Source: Ichthyophis bannanicus
Lineage: Eukaryota > Chordata > Amphibia > Gymnophiona > Ichthyophiidae
Direction: 5' to 3'
Length of the DNA: 64,000 bases
NCBI GenBank assembly: GCA_033557465.1
Contig: CM066045.1
Location: 128,485,596 to 128,549,595, forward strand
Part shown: positions 33,845 through 42,561 of the stretch, in pieces
Position numbering within the stretch: the stretch's first letter is position 1
Layout of the letters: each line of letters begins with the position of its first letter
Notes under the pieces: generated by a model
What the model saw: only the letters and a program-made list of their open reading frames with translations
The model's database searches: none
Told to the model about the DNA's origin: nothing
Made by a program: the position numbers and the translations under genes

Positions 33845-36535
33845 GCTCCTTATTTATTTATTTTTATTTATTTAACTGCTTTTATATACTGTCTTTCTAC
33901 AATCCGACAGTTTACAAGGAACAAAAACATAGAAGTGCAACAAAGTTGCTTTACATGTAACAGTACATTCTGAACAAGAAACTGCGTAGTTTAAACTATG
34001 AATTATTTACATATATACATATTAAGAGGTGGGGATGGGGGAGGTGGGTGGAGGGGGAATGGGGGAGATAAGGTGGTAGGGGTAAGTAGTGGTCACGGGG
34101 TGGTTGGGAGTATTAGCAGGGGGAAGTCTTGTAGCTTCTGGTTCCCACAACGGTTGCCCAAAATATCACCAATCAGAGAATTACTTAGACGGCAGTTGCT
34201 TTAGCTCAAAAGACTTTTATTTAGAATAACAAAAGTAATTATAAAATAGCAAACAGCAAATGCCTATCTAGAGATGGCAGACAGTACTTTCTTTCTCTGT
34301 GAAGAGGAAGAAAATACCGCCCGCTCTTACCTGAAAAATAATTGCCTTATATACATGTCTCTCCGTCTCAAATGTCTGTTTCAAATTAAGTTCAGTAATC
34401 CATCATACATTCTTAAGTGTCAGCAGGGCCTCAGAATCTTACAACACTTGAATCCATCATACATTCTTAAGTGTCAGCAGGGCCCTGCAACACTTTTCCC
34501 AGGGGATAATCTCCTTACATTTGTACATTTAGACCTGTCAGACCTGCTCATCTATACATGGCCTATGACCTCTATACTTTTAGGTCTCTTTATCTATGCA
34601 TGGCCTGTGACCTCTGTGCTTTTAGGTCTATTTATCTATGCATGGCGCCAATATATATATAAGCAGACCCAAGGCAGATTTAAGTCAAATTTCCCTACAG
34701 TCTTAAGGGGCAGAGAAAAGTGTTCTTGGAAGAGATAGGTTTTGAGTTTCTTTCGGAATTCAGAGTGATCCGGGCAAGTATGAAGTTCGGATGGAAGGGC
34801 ATTCCATAAAGAGGGGGCACAAAGGGAGAAGGCCCTATTACAGGTGGATTGCTTGCTTTTTTCTTTGCTGCTGTTATGTTTAGGATGTTGACGGAATTAG
34901 GTCGACGTGATCTGGTGTTCTTAGTTTTGGATAGGAGTGAGGATAAGCAGGGGCTGATTGGTTCTGGATCATTTTGTGTATGAGTGTGATGGTTTTAAAT
35001 TTTATTCTAGACAGTATGGGGAGCCAATGAAGGTCATAGAGGATTGGGGTGATGCGGGAACATAGGGAGTTATTTGTCATTAAGCGTGCTATTGTGTTCT
35101 GTGCCATTTGAAGGGGTGGATACTGTGCTTAGGGAGACCTTGGTAGATGATATTACAGTAGTTAAGGGTAGGTGTGGTAAGTGCTTGGCAGACAGTGCGA
35201 AAGGAGTCTGGGTTAAGTAAAGGTTGAAGGTTCCTCAAGGTTCGTAATTTGGAATAAAGTGTATTCGTTGTTTTCCTTATCTGGTCATGGAAGGTGAGAT
35301 TCTGGTCAAGTGTTAATCTGAGATATTTGACTTTGCTTTTTATGGGGAGGGTGAAATCTCCAAGGGCAAGAGATGTCGGGGGAGGGGGGTATAGAAAGGA
35401 TTGGAAAAAATTTGGAAAGCTTCCATTTTAGATTGATTAATTATAAGATTGTGACAACTGAGCCAGTGTCTTAGATTTGTGAAGCATTTAGTTACATTTG
35501 AGAAGTTAGGGTTTGTTATGTTGAATGGGGTGAAGAACATGATATCGTCAGTGTATATCTGATATTGGATACCATGTTCTTGAAAGATTCTGCATAGGGG
35601 TTGGAGGAAGATGTTGAAAAGGAGTGCGGATAAGCCACATCCTTGTGGAACTCCTTGCTTTTGGATGAAAGGCTGGGAGGTGATGTTACCTATGCATACC
35701 TGTTGTGTTCTGTGTTCCAGGTAGGATCGGAACGAGATAAGGGTTGTATCTCTTAGGCCAATTTCATGGAGTTTGTCGAGGAGTTGATTATGGGGGAGTG
35801 AATCAAAAGCAGAGGATATGTCAAGGAAAATTAGTAGGCAACCTTGAGCAGGAGTTTGAGTGTGGAGGGTCATTGAGTCTAGGAGAGACATTATAAGAGT
35901 TTCAACTCCATGGTTCATTTTGAAGCCATGTTGGAAAGGATCTAGGGGAGCATGGTCATCCATGAAGTTTTGGAGTTGGGTTTGAACTATTTTTTCTGTT
36001 ATTTTTGCCAGGAGGGGGATACTCGATATGATGTCGGCAATGAGGGATCTAGTTTCGACCCTTTAAGGATGGGGCATATTGGTGTCCTTTTTAGGGATGT
36101 TGGCATAATCCTGGCCTGGAGGGAGGCTTTTACTTTGGGTACGATGTATGGGCTGATGGATTCTCTAGTACACTTTATCCAGGAGACTGGACATGGATCT
36201 AGAGCTGAGGTAGAGGCACTGAGGTTTTTAATGACCATGTTTATGTTGTCAAGGGAAAGAGAATCAAATTCATTCCAGATTGTTGTGGGGGTTGCATTGT
36301 TGTTATGAGACAACTTTTGGAGATTAGTTCATGGGAGGGGTGACTGGAATTTAGAGCAGAGGTGATCTGCTATGGATTGTGGGGATATTTTTTGGTCTTG
36401 TTCTTGTTGTGAATGTTCACTTATTCTCTCGTTGGTGGCAATCGTTGGTGCTCTTGGGTGGTTTAGGAGCTGGCTGGAGGAAGGGTGAGTGTGCCTTGCT
36501 TGTCTCCCTTGGGGGCTCCTCTTGCGATTGCAGCT
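33845..36535 (-). mobile_element. L2-clade LINE with RT domain, interrupted by a solo LTR
   Basis: The inverted TTATTTATTTTTATTTATTT tail is at 33849. The RT (minus 35963-35340) has LDPFQHGFKMNHGVETLIMS, FLDISSAFDSLPHNQLLDKL (motif A), GVPQGCGLSALLFNIFL (motif B) and YTDDIMFF (motif C; YADD changed to YTDD, aspartates kept). Upstream, 36313-35999 reads SASTSALDPCPVSWIK. The C-terminal piece 35107-34880 has NTIARLMTNN and LHWLPILSRIKF. The 34130-34699 LTR lies in the 3' UTR. Stops and frameshifts make it inactive. Confidence 0.9.
34130..34699 (-). mobile_element. Solo LTR of an LTR retroelement/endogenous retrovirus
   Basis: The 570-bp element has TGTAG...CTACA ends and a 4-bp target duplication GTCT (34126-34129 and 34700-34703). 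Flanking L2 3' UTR sequence is continuous across it. Read on the minus strand there is a TATATATATAT patch near the start and an AATAAAAG polyadenylation-like signal near the far end (plus-strand CTTTTATTT at 34213-34221), so minus is the likely sense strand. Upstream of that signal are direct repeats: ATCCATCATACATTCTTAAG twice (about 34398 and 34452) and TATCTATGCATGGCC-type units three times (about 34548-34650). No internal genes remain. The retroviral class is not determined. Confidence 0.85.
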
Positions 36536-37385
36536 CCGGGATGGAAATATATAGAGAAGACCTTCCTGTGGCCATGGTTGTGCTAGGGCATCCAGCCCCT
36601 CTGACATCCACTCCCTGCATCTGCTGAAGAAACAACTGGACTTAGCATTGTCTGCCGAGGCCATGAGATCCATCACCGGTGGACCCCAGAGATTCACTTT
36701 GCCTGCAAACGTGGAATCTGCCAGCGACCATTCTGCTGCATCCAGCCAATGCCTGCTCAAGTAATCCACCTGTATGTTGTCTTTTCTGGCCACTGCAGAA
36801 TGGGCTCCACTTCAGCCGCTAGACTGACACTGCATCTCCTTGTCTGTTTATGTAGGCCACTGTTGAAGCGTTGTCCGAGAACACTCGCATCGCCCGGTTC
36901 TCCAGGAGAGAGAAAAACTGACAAAATGCTTACTAGATCACTCTGACATCCAGCCGATTGATGGATCATGAGCTCTTCTCCTCTGTCCACTGTCCCTGAG
37001 CAGACTGGCATCCATGCTCCAACATGCTTTTTACTGCCTGGGCCTGCCCAGCACCTTGCAAGGCAAGACCAAAAAGGCTTCTGCCAGAGAGTGCTGGAAT
37101 TTGAGAGCATAACCTTTGCGGATGATCTCCAGCACTCACTGGTCTGACGTTATTTGGACCCAGGAGTAGAAGAAACGCTGGAGATGGCTCCCAATGCATT
37201 CCTTGACCTCCTGGGTCCCCCTCGCTTCATTGGGATTTCTTGGCTGAGTAACAGATAGCTGAGTAGAATCCTCGGCCGGTTCCACGACTCTGAAACAACT
37301 GATACCGATAAGGGATATGTCCCTCAGTGGAGGGACAAATGCTTCCTGCATACAGATGAAACGCAACATGTAGAATACAAAATAA
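36536..37385 (-). pseudogene. DIRS-type RT N-terminus and RNase H remnant
   Basis: Minus-strand pieces are WVQITSDQWVLEIIRKGYAL (about 37160-37090), matching WEQITSEQWTLSIIREGYKL in the DIRS at 57.76 kb, then RVFSDNASTVAYIN (RNase H third-acid region, about 36890), then DNIQVDYLSRHWLDAAEWSL and MDLMASADNAKSSCF (36790-36600). The RT palm is deleted between the first two pieces. It lies within 100 bp of the IL18 stop codon. Confidence 0.8.
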
Positions 37386-37480
37386 AGAGCTTAGGATTTA
37401 GGAGAGGGAAGATAGTGATGGAGGTTGCATGGGTGTGGGGAGCTGGATGCTAAGAAGGGCAGGGAGGCAGGAGGAGGAAT

Positions 37481-37729
37481 TTAGGAATGTACAAAAGCAT
37501 TCGCAGATTGAACATATTCAAGATGTATTCGGAGGCTTTCGTCCACCTCATGCTTGCGACTCCTTAAGGACAGTTTTTTCTGTCCATTTTCCTGCTCAGA
37601 CGCTAAGAAGTATCCAGTTAGTAAGGACGATTCAAAACTGAATGCTTCCAAATCGCCTTTGCTGAAATATTTCTGATAGAAAATATATCCACTCCTGTTT
37701 CCTGGAATCTTTGATGGAGCGGTCCCTTC
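37481..37729 (-). CDS. IL18: Interleukin-18, last coding exon
   Basis: On the minus strand a pyrimidine-rich acceptor ending CCCCACAG is followed in phase 0 by 83 codons including TAA. The translation includes SGYIFYQKYFSKGDLEAFSF, ESSLLTGYFLASEQENGQKK and LSLRSRKHEVDESLRIHLEY. This matches the IL-18 C-terminal beta-trefoil, where mammals have SDIIFFQR, MQFESSSYEGYFLACEKE and an LxLKK-type strand. IL-18 is a secreted inflammatory cytokine of the IL-1 family. The protein extends about ten residues past the usual end (VQSANAFVHS). The frame is open and in phase with the exon at 41760-41893. No minus-strand AATAAA was found before the DIRS remnant at 37385. Confidence 0.88.
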   Translation of the reverse strand, partial: EGTAPSKIPGNRSGYIFYQKYFSKGDLEAFSFESSLLTGYFLASEQENGQKKLSLRSRKHEVDESLRIHLEYVQSANAFVHS

Positions 37730-38292
37730 CTGTGGGGACAGAGAGCAGATTAGTCAAAAGTAAAATGCTGATAGATCATTGACAATTGATTCAGGGGTGC
37801 ACAACACCAATTTGCGGAGGCCACAGATGGGCTTTTTCTTTAACATATGTGCAAAGAGTATTCAAAACATCTGTTTGGGCTAAATCAAGCTAATCGTGGC
37901 ATTCTTTAATTTACCCTGAAAATCAGACAAGAATCAGAAGTGAAGGACAGCTCTGGCTTTGTGTCATCAAGCACAGAATCCACCCCGGTCTTGTCACACA
38001 GCATCTCTGTTCCAGCAGTTCCAGTTTCTCTGAGAAAAACAGTCCCACAAATCCAGAGATGCCATTGAGCAAAACCAGGATTGACTTTGGTGACCTGGAG
38101 CTTTCTGTTAGCTCTACTGAAGGAGAATTTCAGAGCACCCATATTTACAGTAAATGTCCTTTTTTAGCTATTTCCATATTGCTTTGAATGGGATTCATTA
38201 TACAGGAGGGCTGCTAAACTGCAATTTTGGAGGCCAGTAAATCAAACCGATTATTTTTTTTTCCATATCCCATATTTTGCCTTTTTTTTGCA

Positions 38293-38490
38293 TGGAGGAG
38301 TAGCCTAATGGTTAGAGCACTGGCTTGGTAACCACTAGCACTCCTTGTGGCCTTGGGCAAGTCACTTAACCCTCCATTGGCTCAGAAGAAAGACCTGGCA
38401 ATCTACTTCTGGTTACACTGCAAAGAAAACCCAGGAGCTGCTGGGTCGCCAGGAGTCAGCATTGACTCAGAGGGTACATTGCATTTGCAT
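38293..38490 (+). mobile_element. tRNA-derived SINE, truncated copy
   Basis: ATGGAGGAGTAGCCTAATGG (A-box region) and CTTGGGCAAGTCACTTAACC match the SINE at 23098-23395. The B-box part is deleted between TTGGTAACCACTAGC and ACTCC. It has no L2-like tail. Confidence 0.75.
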
Positions 38491-38689
38491 ACAGGAGGGC
38501 TGCTGAACTGCAATTCTGGAGGCCTGTAAATCAAACAGATTTTTTTTTTTGCCATATCTCTAATAAATATGTTTGAAAGGCATTTTCATACTATGAAAGC
38601 AATGTGTGTGGGGATATCCTAAGACATAACCCCAGCCCATTATAGCTAGTTACTATCAATTAGTTTTAATTCAGATGAGTAATCAAGAT

Positions 38690-41125
38690 GCCATGGTTTA
38701 TGTCAAACAAGGAGGAATGGGCTTCCTTCACTTATGCCTGGAAGCAGCACAGATTTGGGACTTTGTGATTTCCAGTCATATGCAGATCCAGGCCATTTGT
38801 ATCCTAGACAATCAGAAATAGATAGCTGACAGCCTGGTTCAGCAGAGTTCTTCAACCCCACGAGTGGTATCTGGACCATCAAACCTTACAGGACATTTTC
38901 AGGCCTAAGGAACTCCTGAAATAGACCTGTTGGCTAGCTGTGAACATGAAATACTACCTCTGCATTGTTCAATGTGCCTATCCCCCCAGACAAGCTGACA
39001 AGGGGTGTGCTGGCCATAAACTGAACCTGGCCTCTCTTCTACTTGTATCCTCCTATATCATAGCAAACACCTAGTACAAATTTCATAAGAGGCCCAGCAC
39101 AATGATTCTCATAGCATCACACTAGCCAGTCTTTTGATAATTTTTTCCACTGCTGTTGATGCATAAAAGGGCTCCCGTCTCTACATCCAAATCTCATGTC
39201 ACTAGCCCCGACAGTTGTCTATATTTCTTAAGTGGAAGAGATTCTACAACTGGTATTTCACAAATGGTCACACCCCTATTCATTGTCTTCTGAATACCAT
39301 ACTTTACTACCTTTACCATTTCTGTCATCTAGTTCTGCAAATGTCCTCCATCAGGGTTCATCTCAGTGCACCATAGGCCTATCATGCTCCCATTGACAGA
39401 CTTCCAGCTTCACAATGTCCATTCATTGCTCAATTGGTGAAGGAGCTTTTTTACGTGAAGCAACCAATTCAGAAGCCTCCTGTGCCATGGGACCTCAGTG
39501 TTGTTTTTACTTCTCTTATGAAGTCTGGCCAGTGAAGTCGCAAACATATTACCAGAAAAGTGTTCTTTCTAGTAGTGGTTACTTTGGCTAGAAAAATAGG
39601 TGCACTCCAGGTCTTGGCCCATGAATGTATGCTCGATTTCATATCAAACAAAGTAGTTCTACATACTCATGCTAAGTTCTTTGCAAAGGTGGTCATACCT
39701 TTTAATTTCAGTGAGGAAATAGTGCTTCCTACGTTTTCTCCTAAACCACATAAGCATCCACACAAGAAATCCCTGCCTTCATGCTCTTTACTGCAAACGG
39801 ACTCTTGAATCAACCAGAAAATCTATATAGTTGTTAATCTCCTTTGACCTCAACAGAATCAATATTTCGGTAGCCAAACAAACTTTAGCATGTTAGCTAG
39901 CATCTTGTTCCCCATTCAGGTACTCTTTTAGCCAGTAAGGTCCAATGTCCTCAAATCACAGCCCGTACAGCTACCAAAGCTCTCATGAAATCTTCTTTGC
40001 TGAGCAGCATATGCAAAGCAGCTAGTTGATCCTCACTAAATATCTCCTCTTCACACTTATCGCTTGGACCAGGGCACAATCGGAGACATAACAATTGCTT
40101 GAGCTGTGCTGGCCAGTATGTCTTTATAACAACAGCAGCTATTACAGATTTTTCTCTGTGTCTGGGCTGTTCCCGGACAATGGATAAACTATATATAAAC
40201 TAAGTAGCCCCGAGCTTGGAAGTCATCCACTTGAGTGACTTACTCAGTTCTGCTTGTTAACAGAAAAAGCACTGTTTCTCACCTATAATTCACGTTGCCC
40301 ATAGGCAATAGGATTGATCAGTCATACATTCCCTTCCACCTCCCTGAGAGTTGCATTTCTTTTTTTTCTTTGTAACTAAAATTTTACTGAAAAAATGTTT
40401 CCTGGATAACAAAACAGCCCAAATTCCCTGGCATCCATCCTAGATTTCTTAATACTCACATAGTAAACAATCCTAACCCCCGCCTAACCTTCTCCCTCCC
40501 CCCAGCAACAGCATTCACATAACTACCAAATCTCCCCAATACCCATCCCACAAATTTAAAACATACACAAAATTAACCTCTAAACACTCCCCATCCCTCT
40601 CCCCCCCACCTTTCAACCTCCCACCTGCCATTTCCATCTCCCCCAGACCCCAAATCCCTCACAAGTAGCCTCCATGCTCTCCTTTTTGCCCCGCCTAAAA
40701 GCTGTGAGGCACTGAAGCTCATAATAACTATATAATCAACAGTAAAACCCTCCATCGGAGGCATCACCTCCTGCCCCCAATGAGTAGCTATCTCGCACCG
40801 CACAGCCACTATTGTATATTTCAAAACGTCCCAATACTTCACATGGAATCTCTCCCCTATATTTATGTAACAGAAACATTTTTGTATCCCTATGTAAAGA
40901 TAAGCCAAGTACATCCTCCATAGCCTTTAGGCACCTCTCCCAGAAACCTTTAACCCTTGAACATTCTTACCACATATGCAGAAAAGAGCCCTGCTCCCCA
41001 CATCCCCACCAACATTTATCATCCCTCCCCCCAGTGAGTTGCATTTCTTCTTGAGGTACAGAACTGAGAGACCTGAGGAGACTGCTGTGCATGTGAAGGT
41101 TTGCACATGCTCAGAACTTTTTATA
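38690..41125 (+). mobile_element. DIRS remnant: RNase H end, recombinase and terminal repeat
   Basis: Plus-strand frames give MVYVKQGGMGFLH (RNase H), WKRFYNW (recombinase N-domain, like WKRFSIW at 59.68 kb), then 39560-39808 FFLVVVTLARKIGALQVLAH and FISNKVVLHTHAKFFAKVVI. These match FLIAVTSARRLSELQALVAN and HHDKVVLRTNPHFIPKVVSP. The catalytic ARR is ARK here. The terminal region near 40240-40361 and 41050-41125 is split by an L1-like insertion. Many stops; dead. Confidence 0.8.
40362..41035 (-). mobile_element. L1-like LINE 3' end insertion with 14-bp target duplication
   Basis: GAGTTGCATTTCTT occurs at 40348-40361 and again at 41036-41049, bounding the insert. The insert begins on the plus strand with TTTTTTTCTTTG, the inverse of a poly(A) tail. 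Minus-strand translation of the far end includes CWWGCGEQGSFLHMW, matching the CWRCxxxGTFxHxWWxC C-terminus of L1 ORF2, followed by ALKAMEDVLGLSLHRDTKMF-like sequence. It is a 5'-truncated, target-primed insertion inside the DIRS remnant. Confidence 0.88.
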
Positions 41126-41128
41126 CTT

Positions 41129-41258
41129 AGGGGTATGTTTACTAAACAGCGGTAGCAGCTTCCGTGCGATATCAGAGCTGCGGCCTCATTGATTTCAATG
41201 GGGCCACGGCTCCGATATCGCACAGAAGCCGCTACCGCTGTTTAGTAAACATACCCCT
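41129..41258. mobile_element. 130-bp palindromic foldback MITE
   Basis: AGGGGTATGTTTACTAAACA at the left is the exact inverse of the right end. Arms of about 60 bp continue with GCGGTAGC, CGATATC and CAATG, with only scattered mismatches around a central ATTGATTTCAAT. It is non-coding. The GGGGTA ends could suggest a PIF/Harbinger-type MITE, but no clean 3-bp target duplication is seen. Confidence 0.8.
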
Positions 41259-41349
41259 TCGTTCCCAGCTCTAAGAGAACTGTTCCATCCCAGTGTTATT
41301 GGATGACCTCATCTACTTGTGTGCCTGTTTAATCCTGCTATTAACAGGT

Positions 41350-41645
41350 AAGAAACATTGCAATATCTTATGCATATCCATTGTGGATATCGTGAAAACC
41401 AGACTGGTCAGGGAATCCCCAAGGACCAGGTTGAGGTCCAGTAAAATATGGGCATTTTCCATTGGAGGAGTTCTCAATCTAGTCCATAGGACACACCGAG
41501 CCTGTCTGATTTTCAGGATCCCCACAATGAATTTGCATGACAAAGGTTTGCATGCATTGTCTCTTTTGTATAAAAGTAGATCTCATGCATATTCATTGTG
41601 GATATTCTGAAATCTTGAACTGGCTGGATTGAGAACCCTTGCTCC
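41350..41645 (+). mobile_element. Palindromic hAT MITE remnants
   Basis: A half element at about 41350-41440 (CATTGTGGATATCGTGAAAA, then GGACCAGGTTGAGG) is followed by a fuller copy at about 41464-41640. That copy runs from GAGGAGTTCTCAATCTAGTC to GGCTGGATTGAGAACCCTTG, with GAATTTGCATGA and TCATGCATATTCATTGTGG arms. Same family as 46596-46778. Confidence 0.7.
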
Positions 41646-41759
41646 AAAGTGATGTCTTTGATATGGTGAATCTGGAAGGGGTTGCAAAATCAATTGCAGA
41701 ACCAAGTAGCAGCCTAGCTTGGCTCAGAGTGATGAATGCTGTTGAATCCCAGAAATCAC

Positions 41760-41893
41760 CTGTAATCTCAGAGTTCCATCTCCTGTACAGTGCATGAGGT
41801 ATGTCTTTGGACCCTTCTGAACTGTGAATGCAACGGGCATGGCATCTTTGGGATTAGTGTCTTTGTACAAATGGATCTTGAACATGTAGTCCT
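41760..41893 (-). CDS. IL18: Interleukin-18, penultimate coding exon
   Basis: A strong acceptor (pyrimidine tract ending GGCTCTGCAG) precedes a 134-nt exon whose first two bases complete a split codon. It ends at CAG|GTGATT. It encodes DYMFKIHLYKDTNPKDAMPV, AFTVQKGPKTYLMHCTGDG and TLRLQ. The mammalian counterpart has TIFIISMYKDSQPRGMAVTI and SVKCEKISTLSCENKIISFK, so MYKDxxPxxxAVxxxV is conserved. The exon ends in phase 0, which agrees with the last exon. The intron between them is 4,030 bp. Exons for the pro-peptide and first strands should lie at higher coordinates; I could not identify them. Confidence 0.85.
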
Positions 41894-42057
41894 CTGCAGA
41901 GCCAAAAAAGCACAAAAGAAACAATATTCAGTGCAACTTGAAACGCTCAGTACAAAAATCTAACAGGTTACTAACCCTGAAGGTTTTTCAGGGAGTTCTT
42001 GCAAAATGTTGCATAGAGGACTTCAGCGGGCACATCAGCAAAATTAGGACACCAGTG

Positions 42058-42280
42058 CAGTGGTGTACCAAGGGTGGGGCGGTGGATGTGCTTCACCCTA
42101 GGTGCCAGCCAGGAGGAGGGTACCGAAACGTCAAGTTCATACAGCGGAGGCAGCACAGCAAGCCAGTAAAGGCATTGAAGTATGTTTGCTGTACACGTCT
42201 CTGCCGTGTGGGCCTGGCACGTGGCATTTCACAAGCAGGGGCATCTGTTGCACATGCCCAAGGGGCTTGGAACACCACTG
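42058..42280. mobile_element. hAT MITE with perfect 8-bp target duplication
   Basis: The termini CAGTGGTGTACCAAG and CTTGGAACACCACTG are inverted repeats with one indel. CACCAGTG flanks both sides exactly (42050-42057 and 42281-42288). The 223-bp body is non-coding. CAG-type ends with an 8-bp duplication identify a hAT non-autonomous element. Confidence 0.92.
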
Positions 42281-42561
42281 CACCAGTGACATCTTTTCTC
42301 ACAAATATGATTGCGTGGACCTCCTTGATTATTGGTACTGATAACAGATGCAGCGGTGGCCATAAAAAGCAAACAGAATGTTCGGAATTATTTAGAAAAG
42401 AACAGAGAATAAAAAGAGACTATTATATTGCCTCTGTATTGCTCCATGGTGTGACCGCACATTGAGGACTGTGTGCAATTCTGGTCACTACATCTCAAAA
42501 CAGATAGATAGAGGATTTAGAAAAGGTGCAGAGAAGGGTGACCTAAATGATAATGGGGATC

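Larger units (their letters stand above)
37730..41759 (-). other. IL18: IL18 last intron, filled with transposons
   Basis: The intron runs from GTGATT at 41759 to CCCCACAG at 37730 (minus). It contains a SINE fragment flanked by a short duplication, a DIRS remnant, an L1-like insertion, a 130-bp palindrome and hAT MITE pieces. The open frame at 37906-38142 has no good acceptor and is not an exon. Confidence 0.8.

Noticed and set aside
37906..38142. Minus-strand frame considered as the IL18 last exon
   Set aside because: Its best acceptor leads straight to a stop in the required phase and it lacks the FES...GYFLA motif. The exon at 37481-37729 has both a strong acceptor and the motif.
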